Positions 1 to 5,088 of a stretch of DNA of 6,672 bases are shown one piece after another. The stretch spans positions 1 to 6,672 of the forward strand of contig PEUD01000147.1 in the NCBI GenBank assembly GCA_002780805.1, read 5' to 3'. Under the pieces are notes generated by a model. That model was not told where the DNA came from. It did not search any database and saw only the letters and a list, made by a program, of their open reading frames with translations. The position numbers were made by a program, and so were the translations under genes. Every line of letters begins with the position of its first letter. Positions within the stretch are counted from its first letter, which is position 1. This DNA is from Candidatus Omnitrophica bacterium CG02_land_8_20_14_3_00__42_8 (GTDB lineage Bacteria > Omnitrophota > Gorgyraeia > Gorgyraeales > Gorgyraeaceae).

Positions 1-1
1 A

Positions 2-175
2 AGACGATATTGGATTGGAGATACGCCCACAGAAGCCCTTACTAAAGCTAAAGAAGAATTCCCAAATAAATTATTTTATTTTTTACAAGTAGGTTCATCC
101 GCAACTTTTAATATTCAATCCATAATAAGCCGCTCACATCTAAAACCAAAATATGATTTTGCACGGCAGTATTGA
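2..175 (+). CDS. C-terminal end of a DUF5678-like small protein (partial, 5' end outside window)
   Basis: An open frame enters from the left edge and ends at TGA 173-175, giving 57 residues that run from RRYWIGDTPTEALTKAKEEF to KPKYDFARQY. The pattern of a short beta strand, an EALxKAKEEFP helix, then FYFLQVGS is what I associate with small DUF5678-type proteins encoded just before clan AA aspartic proteases. That assignment is from memory of the family, not a search. The frame overlaps the start of the protease gene by 23 bases, which indicates translational coupling in one transcript. Function is unknown. The start lies outside the window, so length cannot be compared with the family. Confidence 0.6.
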   Translation, partial: RRYWIGDTPTEALTKAKEEFPNKLFYFLQVGSSATFNIQSIISRSHLKPKYDFARQY

Positions 176-578
176 TGACAAAAATCAGCTTTGGGTACCA
201 ATTGAAGTAGCTGGGGATACTGAACACAGAGAAATCTCCGCACTTTTAGATACTGGTTTTACAGGTGAGTTAGTATTGCCCCTTCATATTGCTGTGCCTC
301 TTGGTTTAAAACTCGTTGGCATATCTTCTTGTACATTAGCAAATGGCCTGGAAACAAAACAGATGCTTTTTTCAGCATCTATAAATTGGGGTACGCAGAA
401 ACGTTTAGTAACAGCAATTGTTGTCGCAGATATAGAAGAAGTTTTAATGGGAGTTAGCCTTTTACATGGCTATACTCTATTAGTAGATTATCAGCAAAAA
501 CAGCTTGTTATTAAAGAGCCCGGAACAGATGATCCTCAAATAGCTGGTTCAGCAGGTTCTACAGAGCAGAAATCATAA
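153..578 (+). CDS. retropepsin-like (clan AA) aspartic protease
   Basis: The 141-residue protein carries the catalytic signature LLDTGFTGELVLP, with Asp33-Thr34-Gly35 as the active-site triad. A second hydrophobic block, VLMGVSLLHGY, lies at about residues 97-107 and matches the (L/M)(I/M)G-x-x-LL element that closes the fold in single-domain bacterial retropepsins. Such proteins work as homodimers, each subunit giving one catalytic Asp. No signal peptide or membrane segment is seen, so it is probably cytoplasmic. The ATG at 153 overlaps the preceding gene and has no clear Shine-Dalgarno, so coupled translation is likely. The next gene starts 3 bases after the stop. The substrate is unknown; an antitoxin- or processing-type role is possible but not shown by the sequence. 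Confidence 0.85.
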   Translation: MILHGSIDDKNQLWVPIEVAGDTEHREISALLDTGFTGELVLPLHIAVPLGLKLVGISSCTLANGLETKQMLFSASINWGTQKRLVTAIVVADIEEVLMGVSLLHGYTLLVDYQQKQLVIKEPGTDDPQIAGSAGSTEQKS

Positions 579-581
579 GTT

Positions 582-947
582 ATGCACTTAGTTTGGATAA
601 AATGTACTGGAGAGCAATGGTGCCCATTATTAACTGTAAATTTGGCTCATTCTCATTTTGATGGACTTGAGGGAGTTTATATCATCTGGCATGGCCAGCC
701 AGATCCCGCGGTTGTTTACGTGGGACAAGGCAATATTAGAGATAGATTAACACAACATCGACAAGATCCCGCTATTTTAGCTTACGAAAAACAGATATTA
801 TACGTTACATGGACAAGAGTAAGCTCTGAATACAGAGATGGCATTGAAAGATTTCTTGCTGAATCATGGAAGCCAAAAGTAGGTCATAGTTACCCATCTG
901 CCACTCTGATACAGGTCAATTCTCCTTGGCAAAAAGAACAAACCTAA
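582..947 (+). CDS. GIY-YIG nuclease-like domain protein
   Basis: This 121-residue protein has the GIY-YIG order of motifs: GVY at 31-33, YVG at 46-48, Arg53 and Arg55 in IRDRL, His59, and the metal-binding Glu89 in GIERFLAE. The two aromatic motifs sit on adjacent strands, and the helix holding R-x-x-x-H follows. The conserved Asn usually found after the Glu helix is not obvious; KPKVG occupies that region, so activity may be reduced or the family may be divergent. No extra DNA-binding domain is present, unlike homing endonucleases or UvrC. It begins 3 bases after the protease stop and so forms one operon with it. A role in DNA processing or defence is inference. Confidence 0.82.
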   Translation: MHLVWIKCTGEQWCPLLTVNLAHSHFDGLEGVYIIWHGQPDPAVVYVGQGNIRDRLTQHRQDPAILAYEKQILYVTWTRVSSEYRDGIERFLAESWKPKVGHSYPSATLIQVNSPWQKEQT

Positions 948-1027
948 ATAAAAAATCAGAACAGTTACAATTTCCTACCTCCCAGACATTATTTTCTGCC
1001 CTTAAACCTATTGCCTATCATGGATAC

Positions 1028-1405
1028 CTTCCGCCGAAGGCGGCCGAATGAGAAGAATAGCTCCGTCTACAGCTCTTCGAGCGTGTCAGATAGGGCGGGG
1101 TTCCCTGTCTGACACGCGGGGTGAGTAGCCCCATAATTAAGCTGTAGTTTACATAACGATAGTTATGTAAAAGGAGCTAAGCCAGTAATCACCGACCCTT
1201 ATACAGATAATAAAGATAAAGGGCATACAGGCATTAAGCACGAACCCGACTGCGTAGCAGACGGGACACAGTCATCGCCGAAGCGATGTCTGTGGGTGAT
1301 TAAAGGAAAATAATAACACAGTTTTTGAGGCAACCCGCAAAAAATGTGTTGTTATTTTCTGGTGCCTGTATGCGTTCCATAATCCCTTTATTATCTGTAT
1401 AAGGG
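1028..1405 (+). ncRNA. large structured RNA, copy A (HEARO/omega-RNA-like candidate)
   Basis: Nearly the whole stretch can be folded. A 5' hairpin CCGCC-GAA-GGCGG spans 1031-1043. An outer stem pairs TAGCTCC 1058-1064 with GGAGCTA 1173-1179. Inside it CTACAGCT 1067-1074 pairs with AGCTGTAG 1140-1147. A 15 bp hairpin pairs 1081-1095 with 1103-1117 with one G-U. A perfect 10 bp hairpin pairs 1148-1157 with 1162-1171. The loop GGGGTT 1097-1102 can pair with AGCCCC 1127-1132 as a pseudoknot. A long branched stem then covers 1196-1405. Blocks of this RNA recur at 3201-3291. The strand is chosen because both copies share this orientation and the following genes are plus-strand. I suspect the HEARO/omega-RNA class of IscB-type elements, but this is from general architecture only and no IscB or IsrB gene is here. 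It could instead be an undescribed leader RNA. The exact ends are not defined by the sequence. Confidence 0.6.
1196..1405. repeat. long interrupted inverted repeat forming a three-armed stem
   Basis: Bases 1196-1215 are a perfect 20 bp reverse complement of 1386-1405. Further in, GCATACAGGCA 1223-1233 pairs perfectly with TGCCTGTATGC 1363-1373. The interior holds three hairpins. 1245-1265 has CCCG/CGGG around CTGC/GCAG. 1267-1294 has CACAG/CTGTG around CATCGC-CGAA-GCGATG. 1305-1360 has a 16 bp AT-rich stem with two G-U pairs and a 24-base loop. The regularity of the fold argues for a functional RNA arm or a single-strand DNA structure rather than decayed coding sequence. Copy B of the RNA has no equivalent of this arm. 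Confidence 0.85.
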
Positions 1406-1406
1406 G

Positions 1407-1436
1407 AACCGACTATAGTGGACACTATAGGCGGTT
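1407..1436. repeat. near-perfect palindrome with 2-base centre
   Basis: CTATAGTG 1413-1420 and CACTATAG 1423-1430 are separated only by GA, and the stem extends outward through one mismatch to AACCG 1407-1411 and CGGTT 1432-1436. No T-run follows on the plus strand, so it is not a normal terminator. It abuts the end of the structured RNA and could be an element boundary, a dyad protein-binding site or a cruciform. The outer GTTAGGT fits an attC R' box, but the opposite arm GGGGAAC does not fit R'', so I do not call it attC. Confidence 0.6.
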
Positions 1437-1579
1437 AGGTGATGTATGGCGGTTCTTCGAATGGGTTTGTGATGTTGATGTGTTGAAGAGTTTCTATGTA
1501 TTGGCGTGTGACCAGGACATCGAGGCGCTTGATATATCGAAGACAAACGGATAAACATGGCGATGACAGTTTTTAGTTG

Positions 1580-1678
1580 TCGCAGCGAACCGCAACAATC
1601 GAAGCGTTAGCATTGGACACCTTAAAATGAATTTGATATATCGCAGCGTTACGCACTCGTTTGGAGTTAGCATTGGAC
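1580..1678. repeat. imperfect 60-61 bp direct repeat, two units
   Basis: TCGCAGCG occurs at 1580-1587 and 1641-1648, and GTTAGCATTGGAC at 1606-1618 and 1666-1678, giving a period of 60-61 bases. A related TTGATATATCG also occurs before the second unit and near 1530. No credible protein is encoded on either strand here. A 74-codon minus-strand frame exists, but its protein shows only the echo of this repeat. Confidence 0.6.
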
Positions 1679-1739
1679 GTTTGAGTTGGCTTTGAATTAT
1701 CACGCGAAACGTAGTCACATAGAGTATGTCTTGGATGAA

Positions 1740-1912
1740 GATGTAGCGTAGCGAAGCGTGCCTCCGAAGGACGACTCGCCGAATAGGCGAGGCGGCGGCC
1801 GGAGCGGAGCGGGCTCTCGCTTGTGATGTAGCGACACGACGAATAGGAGCGTCGCGGGCATAGGAAAGGAGAAGCGAGCCGCGAAGCGGCGAGCGGTCGG
1901 CGGGCGGGCGTA
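1740..1912. other. GC-rich block of short palindromes, non-coding
   Basis: Base composition changes sharply from the AT-rich neighbours to a strongly GC-rich stretch made of short self-complementary units. Clear examples are CTCGCC-gaata-GGCGAG at 1775-1791 and GCCGC-GAA-GCGGC at 1878-1890. GATGTAGCG appears at 1740-1748 and 1825-1833, and GAATAGG appears twice. Many units are closed by GAA or CGAA loops, like the hairpins in structured RNA A. No open frame with a protein-like composition was found. It may be a patchwork of small dispersed palindromic elements or part of a larger RNA. Confidence 0.5.
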
Positions 1913-2051
1913 TTGTCTTTTGGGTAAAAATCTTTCTTTTTTAGATTAATTTTTAAGATCTAACTTAGAATATAGCGGCGAAAATCTGAGAGAGTCAACT
2001 TTGAATGTACATATGGTAGCGATAAATAACCGGGTGAAAAACAATTGCGTT

Positions 2052-2111
2052 TAGTCTATCTCCTCTGGGTTAGAATAGTAAAAAAGGGCAAGAAGAAAAA
2101 AAGATAGACTA
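2052..2111. repeat. 10 bp perfect inverted repeat with 40-base spacer
   Basis: TAGTCTATCT 2052-2061 is the exact reverse complement of AGATAGACTA 2102-2111. The right arm overlaps the -35 element of the candidate promoter at 2105, so the repeat could be an operator, although chance cannot be excluded for arms of this length in AT-rich DNA. Confidence 0.4.
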
Positions 2112-2133
2112 TATCACGCCATAGGAGTATAAT
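2105..2133 (+). promoter_or_regulatory. candidate sigma70-type promoter
   Basis: TATAAT at 2128-2133 is a consensus -10 box, preceded by TAGACT at 2105-2110 (4 of 6 matches to TTGACA) with a 17-base spacer. Transcription would begin near 2140 and give a leader of about 240 bases before the outer-membrane protein gene, carrying the hairpins at 2151-2172, 2179-2252 and 2272-2297. Confidence 0.45.
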
Positions 2134-2178
2134 TACAATAGCTCTTTAATATAGACAGACATACCTGTCTATCAAATC

Positions 2179-2252
2179 AACCGTGAGGAGGTAATGTTCT
2201 GTCCTGCTGCGAAAGCAGTGGGGCGGGCGACCCTTGTTTTTACCTCACGGTT
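2179..2252 (+). promoter_or_regulatory. structured leader element upstream of the outer-membrane protein gene
   Basis: AACCGTGAGG 2179-2188 pairs with CCTCACGGTT 2243-2252, and after a 3-base AGG bulge TAA pairs with TTA, making a stem of 13 bp. Inside sits a CTGCT/AGCAG hairpin around 2205-2219 and a G-rich segment that can pair GGG with CCC near 2221-2233. A separate hairpin precedes it (ATAGACAG 2151-2158 with CTGTCTAT 2165-2172). It does not match a riboswitch class I recognise. Position and stability suggest a 5' UTR control element. Confidence 0.45.
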
Positions 2253-2271
2253 GGACTTGGGTTTAAAAATG

Positions 2272-2297
2272 CTTGCCCCTTTTTTATTTGGGGCAAG
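2272..2297. terminator. terminator-like hairpin in the leader
   Basis: CTTGCCCC 2272-2279 and GGGGCAAG 2290-2297 form a perfect 8 bp stem. On the plus strand the T-run is in the loop and no U-tract follows the stem. Read on the minus strand, the stem is followed by CATTTTTAAA, a better match to an intrinsic terminator. It may stop antisense transcription or act as a leader hairpin; direction is uncertain. Confidence 0.4.
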
Positions 2298-2301
2298 AGA
2301 T

Positions 2302-2311
2302 AAGGAGGTGA
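2302..2311 (+). promoter_or_regulatory. perfect Shine-Dalgarno without a start codon at normal spacing
   Basis: AAGGAGGTGA is fully complementary to the conserved 3' end of 16S rRNA. No ATG, GTG or TTG opens a useful frame within 4-12 bases downstream. It lies near the 3' end of a 40-codon frame (2194-2316). It may serve as a ribosome standby site, be remnant of a lost gene, or be a leader-peptide feature. Confidence 0.35.
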
Positions 2312-2379
2312 GATAAAAATTTTAAGTAGCACTTGATAAGCAGATTAACAAATCAGTAGTTTTAAAAATGGAGGATATG

Positions 2380-3174
2380 ATGAAAAAGTTATTAGCATTG
2401 ACAATCTGTTTCATGTTAGTGGGAGTAGTAAATAGTTTTGCAGGGGCGACACAGGAGCATGCATGGGAGTTAGGAACCGAAATATCGCATATTAAATATG
2501 AAGAACCAGGCGTGATGAAGGAAGAAGGCATTATGTATGGCTTGATTGGCTCTTATACTTATCGCAATAATTATATGTTAAGAGCAGATGGTAGATTTAG
2601 TTTTGGACAGGTAGATTACAAAAATTCAGGAACACTGGACAACATAGATGATTACGTCTGGGAGTTCAGAGGATTGGCAGGTAAGGACTTCCCTGTAGGC
2701 GAAGCAACTATTCTTACTCCCTATATAGGTTTTGGCTATAGATATTTAAACGATGATATATCTGGAATGACCACTTCAACAGGTGCAAAAGGTTACGAAA
2801 GAGAAAGCAATTATTGGTATTCTCCAATTGGCATAGAAACAATGACTCCATTAAAAAACGATTGGAGTATCGGTGCAACATTAGAGTATGACTATTTTTG
2901 GAAGGGAGTACAGAAGAGCCATCTTAGTGATGCCATTGCTGGTGTTAGCGATCTTGAGAATGATCAGAATAACGGTTATGGATTGAGAAGTTCTATGAAA
3001 TTCCAGAAGAAAGGTGAGAAGATAAATTTTGTAATAGAGCCTTTCATAAGATATTGGAATATCAGAAAGTCAGAAGAACAAGCTATTACATATGCGGGAG
3101 TTATTTTTGGCTCCGGGTGGGAACCAAAAAACAATTCTACAGAATTTGGTGTTAAATTTGCAGCAAAGTTTTAA
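2380..3174 (+). CDS. outer-membrane beta-barrel protein
   Basis: The 264-residue protein starts with a Sec signal peptide (MKKLL, hydrophobic core to about residue 16, then a small-residue cleavage region around SFAGA at 19-23). The mature part has alternating aromatic and polar strands typical of a barrel, for example TPYIGFGYRY, SIGATLEYDYFW, FVIEPFIRYW and a final strand TEFGVKFAAKF. It ends in Phe, as expected for recognition by the BAM machinery. Four in-frame ATGs lie close together, at 2368, 2377, 2380 and later. GGAGG at 2370-2374 is 5 bases before 2380 and so favours that start. The length fits a barrel of roughly 8-12 strands. It is likely a small porin or surface barrel of unknown cargo. 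A hairpin-rich leader lies upstream and structured RNA copy B begins 26 bases downstream. Confidence 0.8.
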   Translation: MKKLLALTICFMLVGVVNSFAGATQEHAWELGTEISHIKYEEPGVMKEEGIMYGLIGSYTYRNNYMLRADGRFSFGQVDYKNSGTLDNIDDYVWEFRGLAGKDFPVGEATILTPYIGFGYRYLNDDISGMTTSTGAKGYERESNYWYSPIGIETMTPLKNDWSIGATLEYDYFWKGVQKSHLSDAIAGVSDLENDQNNGYGLRSSMKFQKKGEKINFVIEPFIRYWNIRKSEEQAITYAGVIFGSGWEPKNNSTEFGVKFAAKF

Positions 3175-3200
3175 ACTTTGCTTATATTACTCTATAGTCA

Positions 3201-3358
3201 TTCCGACGAAGGCGGCCGAATAAAAAGATACCACCGTCTACCTCACCTATGTTTTAGGGTTGCACACGACGAAATGAGTAGCCCCAAATAGATTCTACCC
3301 CTAGGCATTAGGTTGGGAAGGATAGGTAGGCAAATGAGGCATTTTTTGCCTTGTTTTT
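3201..3358 (+). ncRNA. structured RNA, copy B (shorter relative of 1028-1405)
   Basis: The stretch shares with copy A the hairpin CCGMC-GAA-GGCGG followed by CCGAAT, then an A-rich linker, CCGTCTAC, and GAGTAGCCCCA. GGGTT 3257-3261 can pair with AGCCC 3280-3284, the same pseudoknot as in copy A although the surrounding sequence differs. CTAT-TTT 3247-3254 pairs with AAATAG 3286-3291 across one bulged base, and CTACC 3238-3242 can pair with GGTAG 3325-3329. It ends at an intrinsic-terminator-like hairpin. The long 3' arm of copy A is missing. It could be an independent RNA, the 3' UTR of the barrel gene, or the leader of the lipoprotein operon. The HEARO/omega-RNA label is a hypothesis. Confidence 0.55.
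3328..3358 (+). terminator. intrinsic terminator at the end of structured RNA copy B
   Basis: AGGCAAA 3328-3334 pairs with TTTGCCT 3345-3351, followed by TGTTTTT. The 7 bp stem, 10-base loop and T-tract fit a Rho-independent terminator for transcripts covering copy B or the barrel gene. The stem is only moderately GC-rich. Confidence 0.55.
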
Positions 3359-3379
3359 AACCGGGCATCGTAGTATTAT
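3351..3379 (+). promoter_or_regulatory. candidate promoter for the lipoprotein operon
   Basis: TTGTTT 3351-3356 and TATTAT 3374-3379 are separated by 17 bases and lie just after the terminator-like hairpin, about 110 bases before the first lipoprotein gene. The boxes are imperfect, and the AT-rich context makes chance matches common. Confidence 0.3.
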
Positions 3380-3438
3380 ATAGCAGTAAGTCACAAAGGA
3401 ATGGGTAGATGAGGAAAGAATCGGTATATTTGTAATAT

Positions 3439-3475
3439 AAGGCAATCTTAGCATAGGGCTGGGGTTGCCTTTTAT
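3439..3475 (+). terminator. attenuator- or terminator-like hairpin before the lipoprotein operon
   Basis: AAGGCAA 3439-3445 pairs with TTGCCTT 3465-3471 and is followed by a short T-rich tail. It ends about 15 bases before the start codon of the first lipoprotein gene, immediately ahead of its AAAGGGAGGG ribosome-binding region. This position suits an attenuator or the terminator of an upstream transcript. The 19-base loop is large, so strength is uncertain. Confidence 0.35.
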
Positions 3476-3490
3476 TTAAAGGGAGGGATT

Positions 3491-3895
3491 ATGCGAAAGA
3501 TATGGTGTTTATTTTTGAGCTTTTTATTTTTATCTGGTTGCTCAACAGCTGGTGCTCATTTAAAATCAGTTAAATCAGACACAGCTGATAGGATAACCGT
3601 AGGAAAAGTTCAGCGTGAGATTCGTATTGGGATGCCGTCTTCCCAGGTTATCGAAGCATTGGGTTCACCTAACATAGTATCGACAGATGAAAACAGACTA
3701 GAAGTTTGGGTCTATGATAAAATGGCTACCGATGTATCTTATTCTAATAATGACGGCGGTGTTTGGTTGATACTTGGAACAGTTGGCGGATCTTCGGGAG
3801 CGACATCAAAAACCCAGAGAACACTGACCATAGTTATAAAATTCGACGTGGATAAAAAAGTTCGCGATTTTGCATATCATTCTTCCAGTTTTTAA
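3491..3895 (+). CDS. BamE/SmpA-like outer-membrane lipoprotein
   Basis: The 134-residue protein has a lipoprotein signal peptide ending in the lipobox LSGC, so Cys17 would be lipidated after cleavage by signal peptidase II. Residues about 40-76 (IRIGMPSSQVIEALGSPNIV, then EVWVYDK) match the SmpA/OmlA fold pattern of G-M-x-x-x-x-V-x-x-x-L-G-x-P followed by a W-x-Y strand. The C-terminal strand IVIKFDVDKKVRDFAYHSSSF is also typical. A Gly/Ser-rich loop with GGVWLILGTVGGSSG interrupts the fold. GGGAGGG lies 6 bases before ATG 3491. BamE itself helps outer-membrane protein assembly; this protein may only share the fold, and it is not called bamE. The next gene begins 13 bases later, so it opens a lipoprotein operon. 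Confidence 0.75.
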   Translation: MRKIWCLFLSFLFLSGCSTAGAHLKSVKSDTADRITVGKVQREIRIGMPSSQVIEALGSPNIVSTDENRLEVWVYDKMATDVSYSNNDGGVWLILGTVGGSSGATSKTQRTLTIVIKFDVDKKVRDFAYHSSSF

Positions 3896-3908
3896 AGGAG
3901 AGATTAGC

Positions 3909-4466
3909 ATGAGAAAAAGACGCAGGTTTTTAAAATTATCCATTATATTTTTATGTCTAGGCATAATTGGTTGTGCTAGTGTCCCGAAAGGCTTTTTAAA
4001 GCCTAATGAAGCTGCTCTGGAAAAAAGACAGTTACAAATGAGGCAATATGATACAACTAATGAAGAGCAGATTCTGGCGGCTGTTGCCGGCGTTTTACAA
4101 GATTTAGGCTTTACTTTGGATAATAGTGAGACTAAATTAGGATTTGTAGCTGCTTCCAAAAAGGCTGATGCAACGAGCGGTGGTCAGATGGCAGGTGCAG
4201 TTTTTCTTGATATGTTGTCTGCTTTAGGCGGTGGTCATGGTAATGCTATGGCAAACTGTGATAAGTCTCAAGTTGTTAAAGCATCAGTAATTGCAAAACC
4301 AAGCCTTGATGGAAACAAAATAACCGTTCGAGTTACATTTCAGCGGATTGTTTGGAATATGAGCAATCAAATCAGTAAAGTAGAAACTATTAACGACCCG
4401 GAGATATATCAGAAGTTTTATGACGGTTTATCAAAAGCAATATTTTTGGAGGCTCAGAAAATATGA
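3909..4466 (+). CDS. lipoprotein of an unnamed family, paralogue 1
   Basis: The 185-residue protein has a basic N-terminus (MRKRRR), a hydrophobic core and the lipobox IIGC with Cys22. The conserved body begins with RQYDTTNEEQILAAVAGVLQ and continues with DLGFTLDNSETKLGFVAASK. The C-terminal part has ITVRVTFQRIVWN and NDPEIYQKFYDGLSKAIFLE. The same order of elements (an R-x-[FY]DT segment, a QDLxF helix, a K-A-x-FL end) is in the next gene, so the two are paralogues. I recognise the pattern from hypothetical lipoproteins in several Gram-negatives but know no function. ATG 3909 is chosen over an in-frame ATG at 3870 because AAAGGAGAG precedes it and the 3870 frame would overlap the upstream gene and spoil the signal peptide. 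Its stop overlaps the next start by 4 bases (ATGA). Confidence 0.8.
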   Translation: MRKRRRFLKLSIIFLCLGIIGCASVPKGFLKPNEAALEKRQLQMRQYDTTNEEQILAAVAGVLQDLGFTLDNSETKLGFVAASKKADATSGGQMAGAVFLDMLSALGGGHGNAMANCDKSQVVKASVIAKPSLDGNKITVRVTFQRIVWNMSNQISKVETINDPEIYQKFYDGLSKAIFLEAQKI

Positions 4467-4897
4467 AAAAACTAATGAGATGTTGTGGTATTTTTGTAAT
4501 TTTATTTTCTATTGCTGTGTTATCTGGATGTGCAACTACAGCTGGAAAGGCTTTTGAGACCAGCGAAAGCCAGGTTAAATTAAGAAGCATGCAGACAAGA
4601 GCTTTTGACACAACCGATAAGCAGAAAATGATGCAGACTGTAATGAGTACAATGCAAGACTTGGAATTTGTGATTGATAAAGCTGATTTAACACTAGGCT
4701 CCGTTAGCGGTTCTAAATTTCTTGGATATGCAGTTGTTACAATGACAGTAACCGTTAGGCCTAAAGGTGAAAAGCAGTTGTTAGTAAGAGCAAATGCCCA
4801 ATATGGAATTAAATCTGTAGAAGACCCAGAAACATATCAAGATTTTTTTACCGCTTTGGAAAAAGCCCTATTCTTGACAGCACAACAAGTAGATTAA
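4463..4897 (+). CDS. lipoprotein of an unnamed family, paralogue 2
   Basis: The 144-residue protein has a lipoprotein signal ending in LSGC (Cys23), so it is predicted to be lipid-anchored. It repeats the layout of the preceding protein: MQTRAFDTTDKQKMMQTVMS, then MQDLEFVIDKADLTLGSVSGSK, then beta strands YAVVTMTVTVRP and LLVRANAQYG, and the ending EDPETYQDFFTALEKALFLT. It is about 40 residues shorter because it lacks the Gly-rich middle insert (GGQMAGAVFLDMLSALGGG) of paralogue 1. The ATG overlaps the previous stop codon by 4 bases, so translation is coupled. GGAGG about 10 bases upstream of the ATG lies inside the previous gene. Function is unknown; envelope-associated role is inferred from the lipobox only. 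Confidence 0.8.
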   Translation: MKKLMRCCGIFVILFSIAVLSGCATTAGKAFETSESQVKLRSMQTRAFDTTDKQKMMQTVMSTMQDLEFVIDKADLTLGSVSGSKFLGYAVVTMTVTVRPKGEKQLLVRANAQYGIKSVEDPETYQDFFTALEKALFLTAQQVD

Positions 4898-4919
4898 TAA
4901 AAGACAAAAACTAAACAAT

Positions 4920-5061
4920 ATGAAAAAATTATTGTTGTTATTTCTGTTTGTAGGATTAGTTGGGTGTGCAACAACTTCTTTGTCTACTGCAAAGGAGAAG
5001 CATGGAGGCGAAAGAGCTGGAAGGTAGTTTTGATGATGCATATAAAGCAACTCAACAGTAA
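4920..5061 (+). pseudogene. degraded third lipoprotein of the same family
   Basis: From ATG 4920 the sequence encodes MKKLLLLFLFVGLVGCATTS, a clear lipoprotein signal with Cys16, and then stops at TAG 5025-5027 after 35 residues. In another frame, from 5002, MEAKELEGSFDDAYKATQQ runs to TAA 5059-5061. This segment resembles the MQTRAFDTTDKQKMMQTV region of the upstream paralogue in position and composition. The simplest reading is a paralogue that suffered a frameshift and lost the rest of its body. No strong ribosome-binding site precedes 4920. A genuine 35-residue lipoprotein cannot be ruled out. It ends 27 bases before the attC-like site. Confidence 0.55.
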
Positions 5062-5088
5062 CTTGCTAAACGAAGTAAACGTTAAAAC

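Noticed and set aside
1028..1405. Group II intron or retron
   Set aside because: No reverse transcriptase gene lies nearby and no domain V-type hairpin was found.
1407..1440. Further attC site
   Set aside because: GTTAGGT fits R', but the opposite arm GGGGAAC does not fit RYYYAAC and pairs only in its last three bases.
1300..1553. Plus-strand open frame of about 84 codons, with a protein-like stretch after 1411
   Set aside because: It runs through the perfect inverted repeat and palindrome, has no start codon with a ribosome-binding site, and resembles no family I know.
1580..1678. CRISPR array
   Set aside because: There are only two imperfect units, conservation is patchy and there are no regular spacers or Cas genes.
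1494..1718. 74-codon minus-strand open frame
   Set aside because: Its protein only mirrors the 60-61 bp direct repeat (PMLT twice), has no recognised motif and no ribosome-binding site.
3870..3908. Upstream ATG for the lipoprotein at 3909
   Set aside because: It overlaps the preceding gene, lacks a ribosome-binding site and would put 13 residues before the basic start of the signal peptide.
4390..5050. Minus-strand open frames at 4390-4611 and 4868-5050
   Set aside because: They lie opposite plus-strand lipoprotein genes or their relic, with no ribosome-binding site or motif of their own.
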